A stretch of DNA of 64,000 nucleotides from DSUN01 sp035527715 (lineage in GTDB: Bacteria > Planctomycetota > PUPC01 > DSUN01), in NCBI GenBank assembly GCA_035527715.1, contig DATKZY010000176.1, positions 44,560 through 108,559 on the forward strand, written 5' to 3'. Positions 1-8,300 of the stretch are shown one piece after another; position 1 is the stretch's first letter; every line of letters starts with the position of its first letter. Below the pieces are notes generated by a model. It was not told the origin of the DNA, searched no databases, and saw only the letters and a list, made by a program, of their open reading frames with translations. The position numbers and the translations under genes are program-made.

Positions 1-674
1 ACAAACTTATACCCCATGCCGTGCACGGTGAGGATGTGGGCGGGGTTGTGGGGGTCGTCCTCGAGCTTCTGGCGCAGCTTGACGACGTGGTTGTCTATGG
101 TGCGGGTGGTGGGGTAGAGCTCGTAGCCCCACACGTCGTCGAGGATGCGGTTGCGGCCGATCGGCTCGCCCTTGTGGGTGATGAGGAGGCGCAGGATGCC
201 GGCCTCGTAGTGGGAGAGCTCGACGGTCTGGCTGCCCTTGGTGGCGACGGACTTGCGGAAGTCGACCTTGACGTCGCCGAACTGGTAGGTGTCGAGCTGC
301 TGTGGGGGGGCGTGGCGGCGGCGCAGCACGGCCTTGACGCGGGCCAGCAGCTCGCGGATGCTGAAGGGCTTGGTGATGTAGTCGTCGGCGCCCAGCTCGA
401 GGCCCAGCACGCGGTCCACCTCCTGGCTCTTGGCCGTGAGCATGATGACCGGCGTGTCCATGCCCTTCTGCCGGAGCTGTCGGAGCACCTCGAAGCCGTT
501 GAGCTTCGGGAGCATGATGTCGAGCAGGATCAGGTCGGGGCAGGTGCCCATGGCGAGGTCGAGGGCCGCCTGCCCGTCCTTGGCCGTCGCCACCTGGTAG
601 CCCTCGATCTCCAGGTTGTCCTGCAAGCCCATCAGGAGATCGGGCTCATCTTCCACAACGAGGATCTTCTCCAT
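1..674 (-). CDS. OmpR/PhoB-family response regulator (3' end outside window)
   Basis: DNA-binding response regulator, expected to be phosphorylated by the sensor kinase encoded just upstream. The protein starts MEKILVVEDEPDLL. The receiver domain spans about residues 1-115, with the acidic pair at E9/D10, the phospho-acceptor Asp in LILLDIMLPK and the conserved Lys in DDYITKPFS. The winged-helix output domain follows (about 130-224), with the family signature TRTIDNHVVKLRQKL and the terminal HGMGYKF. Only the last few codons are missing, because 224 codons are present and the family is usually 225-235 residues. It starts at an ATG 136 bp downstream of the kinase stop, and that gap holds inverted heptad repeats. 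The target genes cannot be told from the sequence; phosphate control is possible but not shown. Confidence 0.95.
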   Translation of the reverse strand, partial: MEKILVVEDEPDLLMGLQDNLEIEGYQVATAKDGQAALDLAMGTCPDLILLDIMLPKLNGFEVLRQLRQKGMDTPVIMLTAKSQEVDRVLGLELGADDYITKPFSIRELLARVKAVLRRRHAPPQQLDTYQFGDVKVDFRKSVATKGSQTVELSHYEAGILRLLITHKGEPIGRNRILDDVWGYELYPTTRTIDNHVVKLRQKLEDDPHNPAHILTVHGMGYKF

Positions 675-715
675 TGCCGATGCTCTCCGCCTTGAGCTGG
701 GTTTGTGACAAGACA

Positions 716-818
716 ATCCGTAGTTCGTAATCCGTAACCAGAGAAGAGACAGGAACGACCCACACCCGCGGGGTCTTGGCTTCCTCTTGTTACGGACTAC
801 GGATTACGCATTACGCAT
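716..818. repeat. Inverted pair of 7-bp tandem arrays between kinase and regulator genes
   Basis: Positions 716-736 hold three heptads (ATCCGTA, GTTCGTA, ATCCGTA). Positions 791-818 hold four heptads (TACGGAC, TACGGAT, TACGCAT, TACGCAT). TACGGAT is the exact reverse complement of ATCCGTA, so the arrays can pair across a 54-bp spacer. The second array encodes the last residues and the stop codon of the kinase (complement of 811-813). Confidence 0.85.
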
Positions 819-2976
819 TACGAGCCTTTCTTTCCGTCCTCGGCTCCCCATCGGTCAAGGTCTTGCGAATGGGCAGCGTGAGGGTGAAGGTGGAGCCTTG
901 TCCTTCCTCGCTGGCAACGGCGATGGTGCCGCCGTGGGCCTCGACGGAGTGCTGGACGATGGCGAGGCCGAGGCCGCTGCCGCGGGTGGCGCGCACCCGC
1001 TCGTCGCGCCCGCGGTAGAACTTCTCAAAGACGTTCTCCAGGTCGGCCCTGGGAATGCCGATGCCGCGGTCGGTGACCTCGACGGCGAGCGCGCCGTTGC
1101 GCTCGCCGCACGCGACGCGAATCCACTTGTCGGCCGCCGAGTACTTCACGGCGTTCGACAGCAGGTTCAGCAGCGCGAGGGCGATGGCGTTGCGGTCGAG
1201 CAGCGTCTCGGGCACCTCGTCGGCAATGTCAGTTTCCACGGTGAAGCCCTGCTTGTCAAGCTCGTAGCTGTAGGCGCGCAGGGTGTCGCTCACCACGTCG
1301 GCCAGGTCGTCGAGCCGCAGGTCGTAGGTCTTCCGCCCGCTGTCGATCCGCGAGAAGTCGAGCACGTTGTTGATCAGGTGGGTGAGGCGCTCGCTCTCGC
1401 GCATGATGATGCGGTAGTACTCCCGCACCTTTTCGGGGGTCTTGGCCCGGCCCATCTCGAGGGTTTCGGCGAACATGCGGATCAGCGCCAGCGGCGTCTT
1501 CAGCTCGTGCGAGACGTTGGACACGAAGTCGCTCTTGAGCTGCGAGAACTCCAGCTCGCGGGCGGTGCCGCGGAGCATGATGACGACGCCGGCGATGATG
1601 GCGAGGATCATGAGGGCGTTGACGAGGGGGAAGAGGAGCACGTTGTAGAGGGCGAGCCGGCGGAGGGAGGCCGGCTGGTGCTCCACGACGCCCAGGCGCC
1701 ACGTCGGGAAGATGCGGGGGAAGGCCACGGCGGCGGCGGGCTCGCGCCCGGCCTCGCCGAAGACCGCCCTGGCGCCGCGGTCGGCCACCACGAAGCTCAC
1801 GCCCGGGCCGAAGCGGCTGGCCCCGAGGGCCTGCGGCAGCAGCGTCGCGGTCACGTAGGCCACGTTGATCTTCACGCCGAGAATGCGGCGCGAGCCGTCG
1901 TCGCCGCGCACCAGGGCGTAGGCGATGAGGTAGGGCTGGTCGGCGAACTCGTCGTCCCACAGGTGGCGGAAGCCCTCCTCGCCGGGCCGCAGCGAGGCGG
2001 CCTGGAGCTCGAGCCGCGGCAGCACGAAGCGCCGCAGGTAGGCGAGGAACTGCGTTCGGGCCGCGCGCTGCGCCTCCTCCTCGCGGAGCGCGGCGTAGCG
2101 GCGGGTCTCGGGCGCCGGCACGCCCGGGCCGGCCATGAGGCGCTCGAGCTCGTCGCGCACCCGCTGCGTGAAGTACGCCGCGCGTTCGGGCTCGGCCAGC
2201 CGCGTGCGCTCGCGCACGAGGTCGGCGTAGAGGTCGAGGCAGGCCCCCACGGCCTCGGGCACGCGCCCCCGGCGGGCCAGCGCCGTGGCGATCTGGTAGC
2301 GGGCCAGCACGGCCAGCGAGGGGCTGAGCGCCGCCACGTCGTCGCCGGTCAGCAGCCGGCGGTACTCGGCGATCGCCTCGTCGAGCTTCCCGGTGCGGAA
2401 GAGCGTGGCGGCGACGACCTGGGTGGCGCGCACGCGGGCGGCAGGCGAGAGCGAGCGCTCGCGGTAGCGTCGCAGGCCCTGCACCAGGGCCTCGGGGTCC
2501 TCGGGCGGCGCGTCGGGCCGCGGCCGGCGCGCCGGGGCTGGGAAGGGCTCGGCCCACAGAAACGTCTCGGGCACCGGGGGCACGACTTCCGGCTCGTGGG
2601 GATAGAGCATGGCGTGGCGCTGCTCGAGGGGCACGCGGCGGTCCAGGAGGCGCTGCTCGTCGAGCAGGAAGATCTCCTGGGCGAGGTCCGACTCGCGGCG
2701 GAGCCGGTCGAGCGTGGCCGCGGCCGCCGCCAGGGGCAGGCGGTCCGCCTCGTCGCGCAGCCGCTTCTCGAGGGCGGCGACGGCGGCCTCGACCTCCTCC
2801 GCCCGGTCCCGCGCCGCCGCGGCGTACTGCTCGGCGAGCGACTGCTCGAGCTGGCGCTTGAGGTCCAGCGTCAGCTTCAGCCCCACCAGCGTGAGCACCA
2901 GGCTGGGCAGGATGATCGCCAGCACGGCGAGCGTGACGATCTTGCGGATCGAGATGTGCGAGGCATAGCGCCGCAT
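811..2976 (-). CDS. Membrane sensor histidine kinase with large extracytoplasmic domain
   Basis: Sensor kinase of 721 residues, partner of the downstream PhoB-type regulator. A first membrane segment lies at about residues 11-33 and a second at about 443-468. Between them is a roughly 400-residue extracytoplasmic region that begins with a charged coiled-coil-like stretch rich in Glu, Ala and Arg. The cytoplasmic part has the HisKA motif SHELKTP (phospho-acceptor His about 490) and an HATPase_c domain with N box NLLSNAVKYS (about 605), G1 DRGIGIP (about 636) and G2 GSGLGLAI (about 667). I see no clear HAMP domain between TM2 and HisKA. The start ATG has an AGGA 6 bases upstream. The sensed signal is unknown; the sensor domain does not resemble a PAS or Cache domain that I recognise. 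Confidence 0.93.
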   Translation of the reverse strand: MRRYASHISIRKIVTLAVLAIILPSLVLTLVGLKLTLDLKRQLEQSLAEQYAAAARDRAEEVEAAVAALEKRLRDEADRLPLAAAAATLDRLRRESDLAQEIFLLDEQRLLDRRVPLEQRHAMLYPHEPEVVPPVPETFLWAEPFPAPARRPRPDAPPEDPEALVQGLRRYRERSLSPAARVRATQVVAATLFRTGKLDEAIAEYRRLLTGDDVAALSPSLAVLARYQIATALARRGRVPEAVGACLDLYADLVRERTRLAEPERAAYFTQRVRDELERLMAGPGVPAPETRRYAALREEEAQRAARTQFLAYLRRFVLPRLELQAASLRPGEEGFRHLWDDEFADQPYLIAYALVRGDDGSRRILGVKINVAYVTATLLPQALGASRFGPGVSFVVADRGARAVFGEAGREPAAAVAFPRIFPTWRLGVVEHQPASLRRLALYNVLLFPLVNALMILAIIAGVVIMLRGTARELEFSQLKSDFVSNVSHELKTPLALIRMFAETLEMGRAKTPEKVREYYRIIMRESERLTHLINNVLDFSRIDSGRKTYDLRLDDLADVVSDTLRAYSYELDKQGFTVETDIADEVPETLLDRNAIALALLNLLSNAVKYSAADKWIRVACGERNGALAVEVTDRGIGIPRADLENVFEKFYRGRDERVRATRGSGLGLAIVQHSVEAHGGTIAVASEEGQGSTFTLTLPIRKTLTDGEPRTERKARNA

Positions 2977-3060
2977 GATTGTCCTGGCGCCAGACGACTG
3001 GGGGGATGGCTACACGGGCGACCCTTGGCCGCACGTGCTGCCATTTTCGGCCTTCTGCTC

Positions 3061-3084
3061 CGGATTTGCAATCCGCAATCCGAA
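3061..3084. repeat. Short heptad array (GCAATCC x2) between pseudopilin I-like and kinase genes
   Basis: Two perfect GCAATCC heptads at 3068-3081, flanked by CGGATTT and GAAACC, sit 4 bases past the stop of the I-like pseudopilin gene. The same 7-mer occurs four times in a row at the start of hemC (18907-18934). Confidence 0.75.
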
Positions 3085-3088
3085 ACCG

Positions 3089-3601
3089 CTAGAAGCTCTT
3101 CCGCTGGAGCACGGTCTCATAGGTCTCGGAGTTCTTGGGCTCGGGCGGGGCGTTCGGGTCGCCCCAGCGCACCAGGACGCTGGCCCTGTAGAACGACGTG
3201 CCGCCGTAGAGCGGGGTGAACGTGACGTCGTAGGTGAAGCCGGGGAAGTCGGGGTGCGTGGCGTTGGCGATCGCGGTGGCGGGGTAGGCGGGCCGGAAGT
3301 CGGCCTGGACCTGGCTGACCACCGTCTCGGCGAGCATGGCGGCGCGCGTGCGGTCGAGCGCCCGGCGGTGCGAGCGCATGCCCATGGCGAACAGGAACAG
3401 CACCGCCGTGATGCTCACGGCGAGGATGCCGATGGCCAGGAGCACCTCGATGATCGTGAAGCCGGCGCCATTCCGGCTGCGAAGCGGGATGGATGGAGGA
3501 ATGGAGGAATGGATGGGTGGACGGCCCGGGCGCGGCAGACCCGCCCCCAGCTTGTCCTCCATCGCCCGATCTCCGATTCTTCCATTCATCCATTCATCCA
3601 T
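3089..3601 (-). CDS. Pseudopilin, type II secretion I-like
   Basis: Prepilin-like protein of 170 residues with the class III signal G-FTIIEVLLAI, in which the +5 Glu is present and cleavage is expected before Phe (about residue 49). A hydrophobic helix runs to about residue 70, followed by a short globular domain. By order and size it matches the I-type minor pseudopilin (GspI/PulI) in a G-H-K-J-I series. The leader before the cleavage site is unusually long (about 48 residues against 5-10 in the family) and is encoded almost entirely by two opposed 8-bp tandem arrays (3487-3518 and 3582-3621). The ATG used (3599-3601) is the first in frame, because an in-frame TGA precedes it. Internal ATGs at 3587-3589 and 3560 would shorten the leader. 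It lies 20 bp downstream of the J-like gene. Confidence 0.8.
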   Translation of the reverse strand: MDEWMNGRIGDRAMEDKLGAGLPRPGRPPIHSSIPPSIPLRSRNGAGFTIIEVLLAIGILAVSITAVLFLFAMGMRSHRRALDRTRAAMLAETVVSQVQADFRPAYPATAIANATHPDFPGFTYDVTFTPLYGGTSFYRASVLVRWGDPNAPPEPKNSETYETVLQRKSF

Positions 3602-3621
3602 TCATCCACCCATCCATATCC
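3487..3621. repeat. Opposed 8-bp tandem arrays forming a long hairpin
   Basis: Four octads of GGAGGAAT type (GGATGGAT, GGAGGAAT, GGAGGAAT, GGATGGGT) at 3487-3518 face CCATTCAT x3, CCACCCAT and CCATATCC at 3582-3621. The two arrays are near reverse complements, with a 63-bp loop. They encode the leader of the I-like pseudopilin and supply its start codon. Confidence 0.85.
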
Positions 3622-5355
3622 TCACCGCTCCCAGTGATGGTACGTGGGGATGCGGACGGTGAAGACGGAGGTGATGCCACGATAGACCTCGGCGCCGGCG
3701 GCGTGGGCAACCGGCTCCGTGCCGCGGGCGCCACGGGACGCGTCGGCGCCGGGGAGGACGAATTCCATGGGCGAGCCGACGCGGCTGTAGAAGAGCCACT
3801 CGTCGCCCACCTTGATGAAGTGGCGGGGGTCGCGCAGGAAGGTGCTCGTCGGGCGCTGCACGTCGTCGAAGCCCTGGGCGCTGATGACGCTGAGCGTCGC
3901 CTCGGCGGACGACGGGAAGTCGGCGGCGATGGCCTGCCCGAGGCCCGTGGTCACCCGCTTCCCGCGGTCGGGCTCCAGCACCACGGTCACCTGCACCTGC
4001 TCGGGCAGGTAGCGGCTCGACAGCCACTCGGTGCTGGCGGGGCGGGGGCGCCGGCGGGTCGGGTCGCTGTCGTCGTACTTCGTGTCGTAGCCGGGCTCCA
4101 GGTCGGCGCGGTCCTCCCACGTCGTGGTGTCGGCGCCCCAGAAGCTGGCGCCGAAGTGGAGCACGTGCGGGATGAAGTCGTGGCCGCGAATCTCCTCGAT
4201 GAGCGCGATCACGTTGGGGCGGAGCACGTTCTCGTCGAGGGCGCCGGCGCCCGGCTGGCGCAGCGGCGCCTCGAAGGCGCGGCGCAGCACGCCCAGCCCC
4301 GGCTTGTCCAGGCTCGAGTGGTAGCGCCGGACGGCGTAGACCACCTGCGCGCGGCCCGCTACGGGGCGGTGGCTCTCGTCGATCCGCTTGTTGTTGTTGT
4401 CGTCCGCGTGGTTCAGGTATTCCTCCGACGTCTCGGAGCCATCGGTCTTGGCGGCGGCCTGTTCGAGCTCGGGCGGGAGGGTACGGGTGAAGGTGAGCAC
4501 CTGTGCGCCGTTGCGGACGAAGGCGGCAAAGGTCGGGCGCGGCTGCTGCGGCAGGGCCCGCACGTCGCGATAGCAGTCGAGGATCAGCACGGGCCGGCCC
4601 CCCGCGCGCATCCGGTCGCTGCGGAGGAACTGCACGGTGTCGTCGCTGTCGCTCTGGTTGTCGAGCTCGGCCTTGACGAAGACGATGGTGCCGCCCAGGA
4701 CGGCGGCGGAGACGTCGGTCTCCGCGCCGCCGAGGCCCTCGCCCTGGAGCCAGGCGAGCTGCTTCCAGCGCGCGTCGCCGTTGGGCGGCGGCTGCTCGGG
4801 GTCCTCGGGGGGCACGGCGGCCGGGTTGTTGCAGGCGACCCATACGCGGGCGGCGGAGTCCTTGTCGAACACGTCGGTGCGGGCCTGGAGAAGGGCGGCG
4901 CCGATGACAAAGGGCACGCGGAGGCGCAGCACCACGGTGGCCGTGCCGGGGCGGGTGGTGGGGGCGAAATACGTCAGCTCGCGGCCGGGGCTGACGTCCT
5001 GGACGTGGGTGTTCACGCTCGACAGGCCGGTGTCGAGGATCGCGTAGGGGTCGCCGGGCGACGGGCTGGTGGGCAGGTCGTAGAGGGTGTCGAGCGCGAA
5101 GTGGAAGTCGGGCGGCGGCGGCTGGTCGAGGACGGCGGCGGCCAGGTCGTCGGCGATCTGGCGTTGGAGGGCCTGGAGGCGCTCGTTGACCAGGCGGCCC
5201 GCCTCGCCGCGCCGCCAGGAGTCCACCGCGGCCGCCATCAGCCCCACGAGCGCCGTGCCGAGGATGATGAAGACGCCCATCGCGACGAGGATTTCGACGA
5301 GCGTGAACCCCGATTTCGGATTCCGGATCCCGGATGTCGGACTTGCCGCGTTCAA
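3622..5355 (-). CDS. Pseudopilin, type II secretion J-like (enlarged)
   Basis: Minor pseudopilin of 577 residues with the prepilin motif SG-FTLVEILVAMG (+5 Glu present, cleavage after the Gly at about residue 18) and a membrane helix to about residue 42. The family (GspJ/PulJ) is about 190-240 residues, so this protein has some 330 extra residues, and I recognise no domain in the extra part. The proposed start is TTG at the complement of 5353-5355. It overlaps the TGA of the K-like gene (TTGA), as expected for coupled translation, and an AGGGA lies 10 bases upstream. No closer ATG exists before the prepilin motif. The residues between start and cleavage site (TSGIRNPKS) come from a 7-bp array at 5312-5339. 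Confidence 0.78.
   Translation of the reverse strand: MNAASPTSGIRNPKSGFTLVEILVAMGVFIILGTALVGLMAAAVDSWRRGEAGRLVNERLQALQRQIADDLAAAVLDQPPPPDFHFALDTLYDLPTSPSPGDPYAILDTGLSSVNTHVQDVSPGRELTYFAPTTRPGTATVVLRLRVPFVIGAALLQARTDVFDKDSAARVWVACNNPAAVPPEDPEQPPPNGDARWKQLAWLQGEGLGGAETDVSAAVLGGTIVFVKAELDNQSDSDDTVQFLRSDRMRAGGRPVLILDCYRDVRALPQQPRPTFAAFVRNGAQVLTFTRTLPPELEQAAAKTDGSETSEEYLNHADDNNNKRIDESHRPVAGRAQVVYAVRRYHSSLDKPGLGVLRRAFEAPLRQPGAGALDENVLRPNVIALIEEIRGHDFIPHVLHFGASFWGADTTTWEDRADLEPGYDTKYDDSDPTRRRPRPASTEWLSSRYLPEQVQVTVVLEPDRGKRVTTGLGQAIAADFPSSAEATLSVISAQGFDDVQRPTSTFLRDPRHFIKVGDEWLFYSRVGSPMEFVLPGADASRGARGTEPVAHAAGAEVYRGITSVFTVRIPTYHHWER
5312..5339. repeat. Heptad array translated in the J-like pseudopilin leader
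   Basis: Four consecutive heptads (GATTTCG, GATTCCG, GATCCCG, GATGTCG), each beginning with GAT and ending with CG, immediately follow the K/J junction and code for the J leader. Confidence 0.85.
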
Positions 5356-8300
5356 TAGGGCATTTCCCTGTGCTCGAAGATGTGCGTCGGCGCCCTGTAC
5401 CTCAGCGTGATCGTGTCCACCCACGGCGTGCGCCAGGGGATGTTGTAGTTGGGCGGCGCGCCGTTCGCCGCCTGGTAGGCATTGTGCTTGAAGTAGACGC
5501 GCAGGCGGATCCGGTCGGCATACTGCCCGAGCGGCGTGCTGGCGTCCCTGGCGTTGAGGTAGTTGTTCGCGGCCGGATCGTCGAAGAGGTAGGTGACCGG
5601 CTTCTTGAGCCGATAGCCGGGCGGGTCGTACACCACGTCGGTGCGGGTCGGCACGGTCTGCCACGGGACCGGCTGGGCGACGGGCTTGGACGTGGCAGGG
5701 TCCACCGCCGTGTCGTCCCAGGCCGGCGCGTTGTCGAGTTGGACCATGAGCTGGATGTCCCACGGGTCGTTGGCATCGAGCGGCCTGTCATTGATGAGCA
5801 CGCCCGCTGCCTCGTCGTACTTGGCCTCGGTCCACGTCACCTGGGACCAGAGCGCGCCGGGGAGGGAGTAGGCGAACTCCCAGTAGCCGACGGGGGCGGA
5901 GGCGCGGTGGGGGGTGAACTCGCCCGTGTTGGAGATGGGATAGCGGTCGTGGAATCGGGCCTCGCGGAGGCGGACGATGCGGCGGCCGTGCGTGCCGCCC
6001 GCGTCGGCGTAGTAGATCGGCTCCTCCTTGTCGGGGTCCACCGTGGCCACCACGCTGGCGGCGCCGGGGGTCAGGTAGTCCTCCTTCGTCGTGCCGTAGC
6101 GCTGGCGGAGGAGCTTGATGCCGGTGAGGACTGGGATCTCCCTGTAGCCGTCGGGGGCCGCGGCATCGGGCAGCCTGGCGGTCCAGATGGGGGTGGAGCC
6201 GTTCTTGTCCTGTGCGTAGCCGACGATTTCGTTGCCGATCTGCACGTAGCCCTCGGCGGGGAAGTTGTCGTGGTACTCGACCACGATGCCGTATTCGTAT
6301 TCGGGCTTCGAGATGTCGAAGGCGGCATCGTCGTCGGCCAGGGCCTTGATCTCGCCGTCCTCGAGCAGCAGCCGCCCGAACTCGTCGCGCTGGAGCTTCA
6401 CCATTTTCCGCGGGGCGAGCGAGCAGTGGATGTGGTCGAGGGGGTTCGCGCGGGCGCCGAGCACGTGGGCGTCGGTCAGGCTGCCCAGGCAGGCCCGCTC
6501 GAGGATGAGCAGCTCGACGCTGATGACGCTCACGCTGGCGTTGGACGATTTGCCGTCGGGGTTGAGGAACCACCCGCTCGTGGTCGCGGGGTCGTACATC
6601 TGCACCTTGCGGCGCGTGGAGTTCAGGATGCCGCGGTGGGTGAGGGTGATCTCCAGGGCGTTCTTGCCCGTGTCGTAGTGCTTGCCGTTGAAGAACACGC
6701 GCTCCTCGGAGCCGATGTAGTGGCTGCTGTTGATGAGACGGCCGTTGGCGTCGCGGACCTCTTCGCCCTTCTGGAGGTCCGCGTCAATGTCGTCCCAGGT
6801 GACGCCGTAGGCGCCCATGATCTCCTGGATGCGTTGCCAGTAGGACAGGTTGGCCCAGGCGTTCGAGATGGTGAGGTAGCCCATGTCGGGGAAGTCCTGG
6901 GCCTCTTCCTCGGTGAGGTCGAGGTAGAGCGTGGTGCCGTTCTCGTCGAGCACGGTCACGAGGTCGTTGGCGAACGGCAGGGGGTTGCCGTCGCCGTCCA
7001 CGGGGCGGGTGAACTTGATGGGGGCGGAGGTGCGTCCCTCGGGCCGGCGGTAGACCACGCGGTAGAAGAGGACCTCGTCGTCCACCTTCACGTAGCCCTC
7101 GAGGGGCCAGGAGCCCACGTGGCCGTTGTGGTGGAAGCGGAAGGGCTCGGCGGGCGGGTCGGCCTGGGGCACGAAGTCCTCGAGGTTGCCGATGCGGACG
7201 TAGAAGGGCGGCGCCGCGCCGGCGGGGATGCCGCCGAAGTCGCGAATCTCCTTCGCGGGGTCGGGCGCGCCGGCCGTGAGCTTGCAGTCCCACAGCCGCG
7301 CGATGCCGTAGGTGGCGGAGTGGATCTTCACCTCGTCGAACGTGGCGTTGGCCGGGCGCTCGGGCTCGCCGGCCACCGGGCCGTCGTGGGCCTCGGCCTT
7401 CGGGTCGCCGTCCCTGTACATCGAGTCGCTGCCCAGGTAGAAATACCGGTCGGGCTCGATGGGCATGCTGGCCGGGAACTTGACGAGGCGCGGGCGGTTG
7501 ATGTAGGAGAAGACGTGCGCGGGCGGCGGGAGGATGGATTCCCGGAAGGCGAACATGCGGCCCCAGCCGTGGTGGACCCAGTGGTCCTCGCGCTGGCCGG
7601 TGTTGTCGGTGAGCGTGACCTCGTCGTGGCTGCCCTTCACGAGGTCAATATCCTTGTCCATCACGTGAATGTAGCCGGAGCAGAAGAACACGGGCATGAT
7701 CCTGGAGCCCGGCGCGGCGGGGAAGGCAATGGGCTTGTGCTCGGCGTCGCCCGTGTTGGCCACGGCGCGGCTGATGTCGTAGACGAACTTGCTGGCGAGG
7801 ACCTTCTCCTCGACGTCCTCGTCCCCCTCGGGCACGGGGGGCCAGGGGAAGCGAGGGTAGGTGAACTGAATCCACTCGAAGCGGTAGGGGTTCGGGTCGG
7901 CCTTGCCCTCGGCGTCGGGGTAGGTGATCTGGAAGATGCCGCGGCCGTTGCGGTCGCGCAGCTCGTCAATCGTCGCGTCGGTGCCGACCAGCTCGTGGGT
8001 GATCGTCTGGACGCCGCGGTGGCCGCGGGGCAGGTTCTGATTGGTGTTGAGCTTGATGCAGTTGAGGCGGAGCTTGGCGCCCTCGACGATGTCGGCCTTG
8101 GTCGTGTCGAAGCAGGCGCGGCAGCCGGCATACGCGGTCGCCGTCTCGTCGAAGCCGGCGAGGTAGCCGATGTACCAGGCGATCTGCCGCCGGTCGTCCT
8201 CCGGCGTTTCGGGGTCGTCCACGTCGGTGGGGTGGAAGCGCCAGACAAGGACGACGCCGGCCTTGGCGAACTTGATGGCCTCGCGGTCCTTGGCCTCGAG

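Noticed and set aside
787..3219. Plus-strand ORF of 810 codons opposite the sensor kinase
   Set aside because: Low-complexity translation; the minus strand shows HisKA and HATPase motifs.
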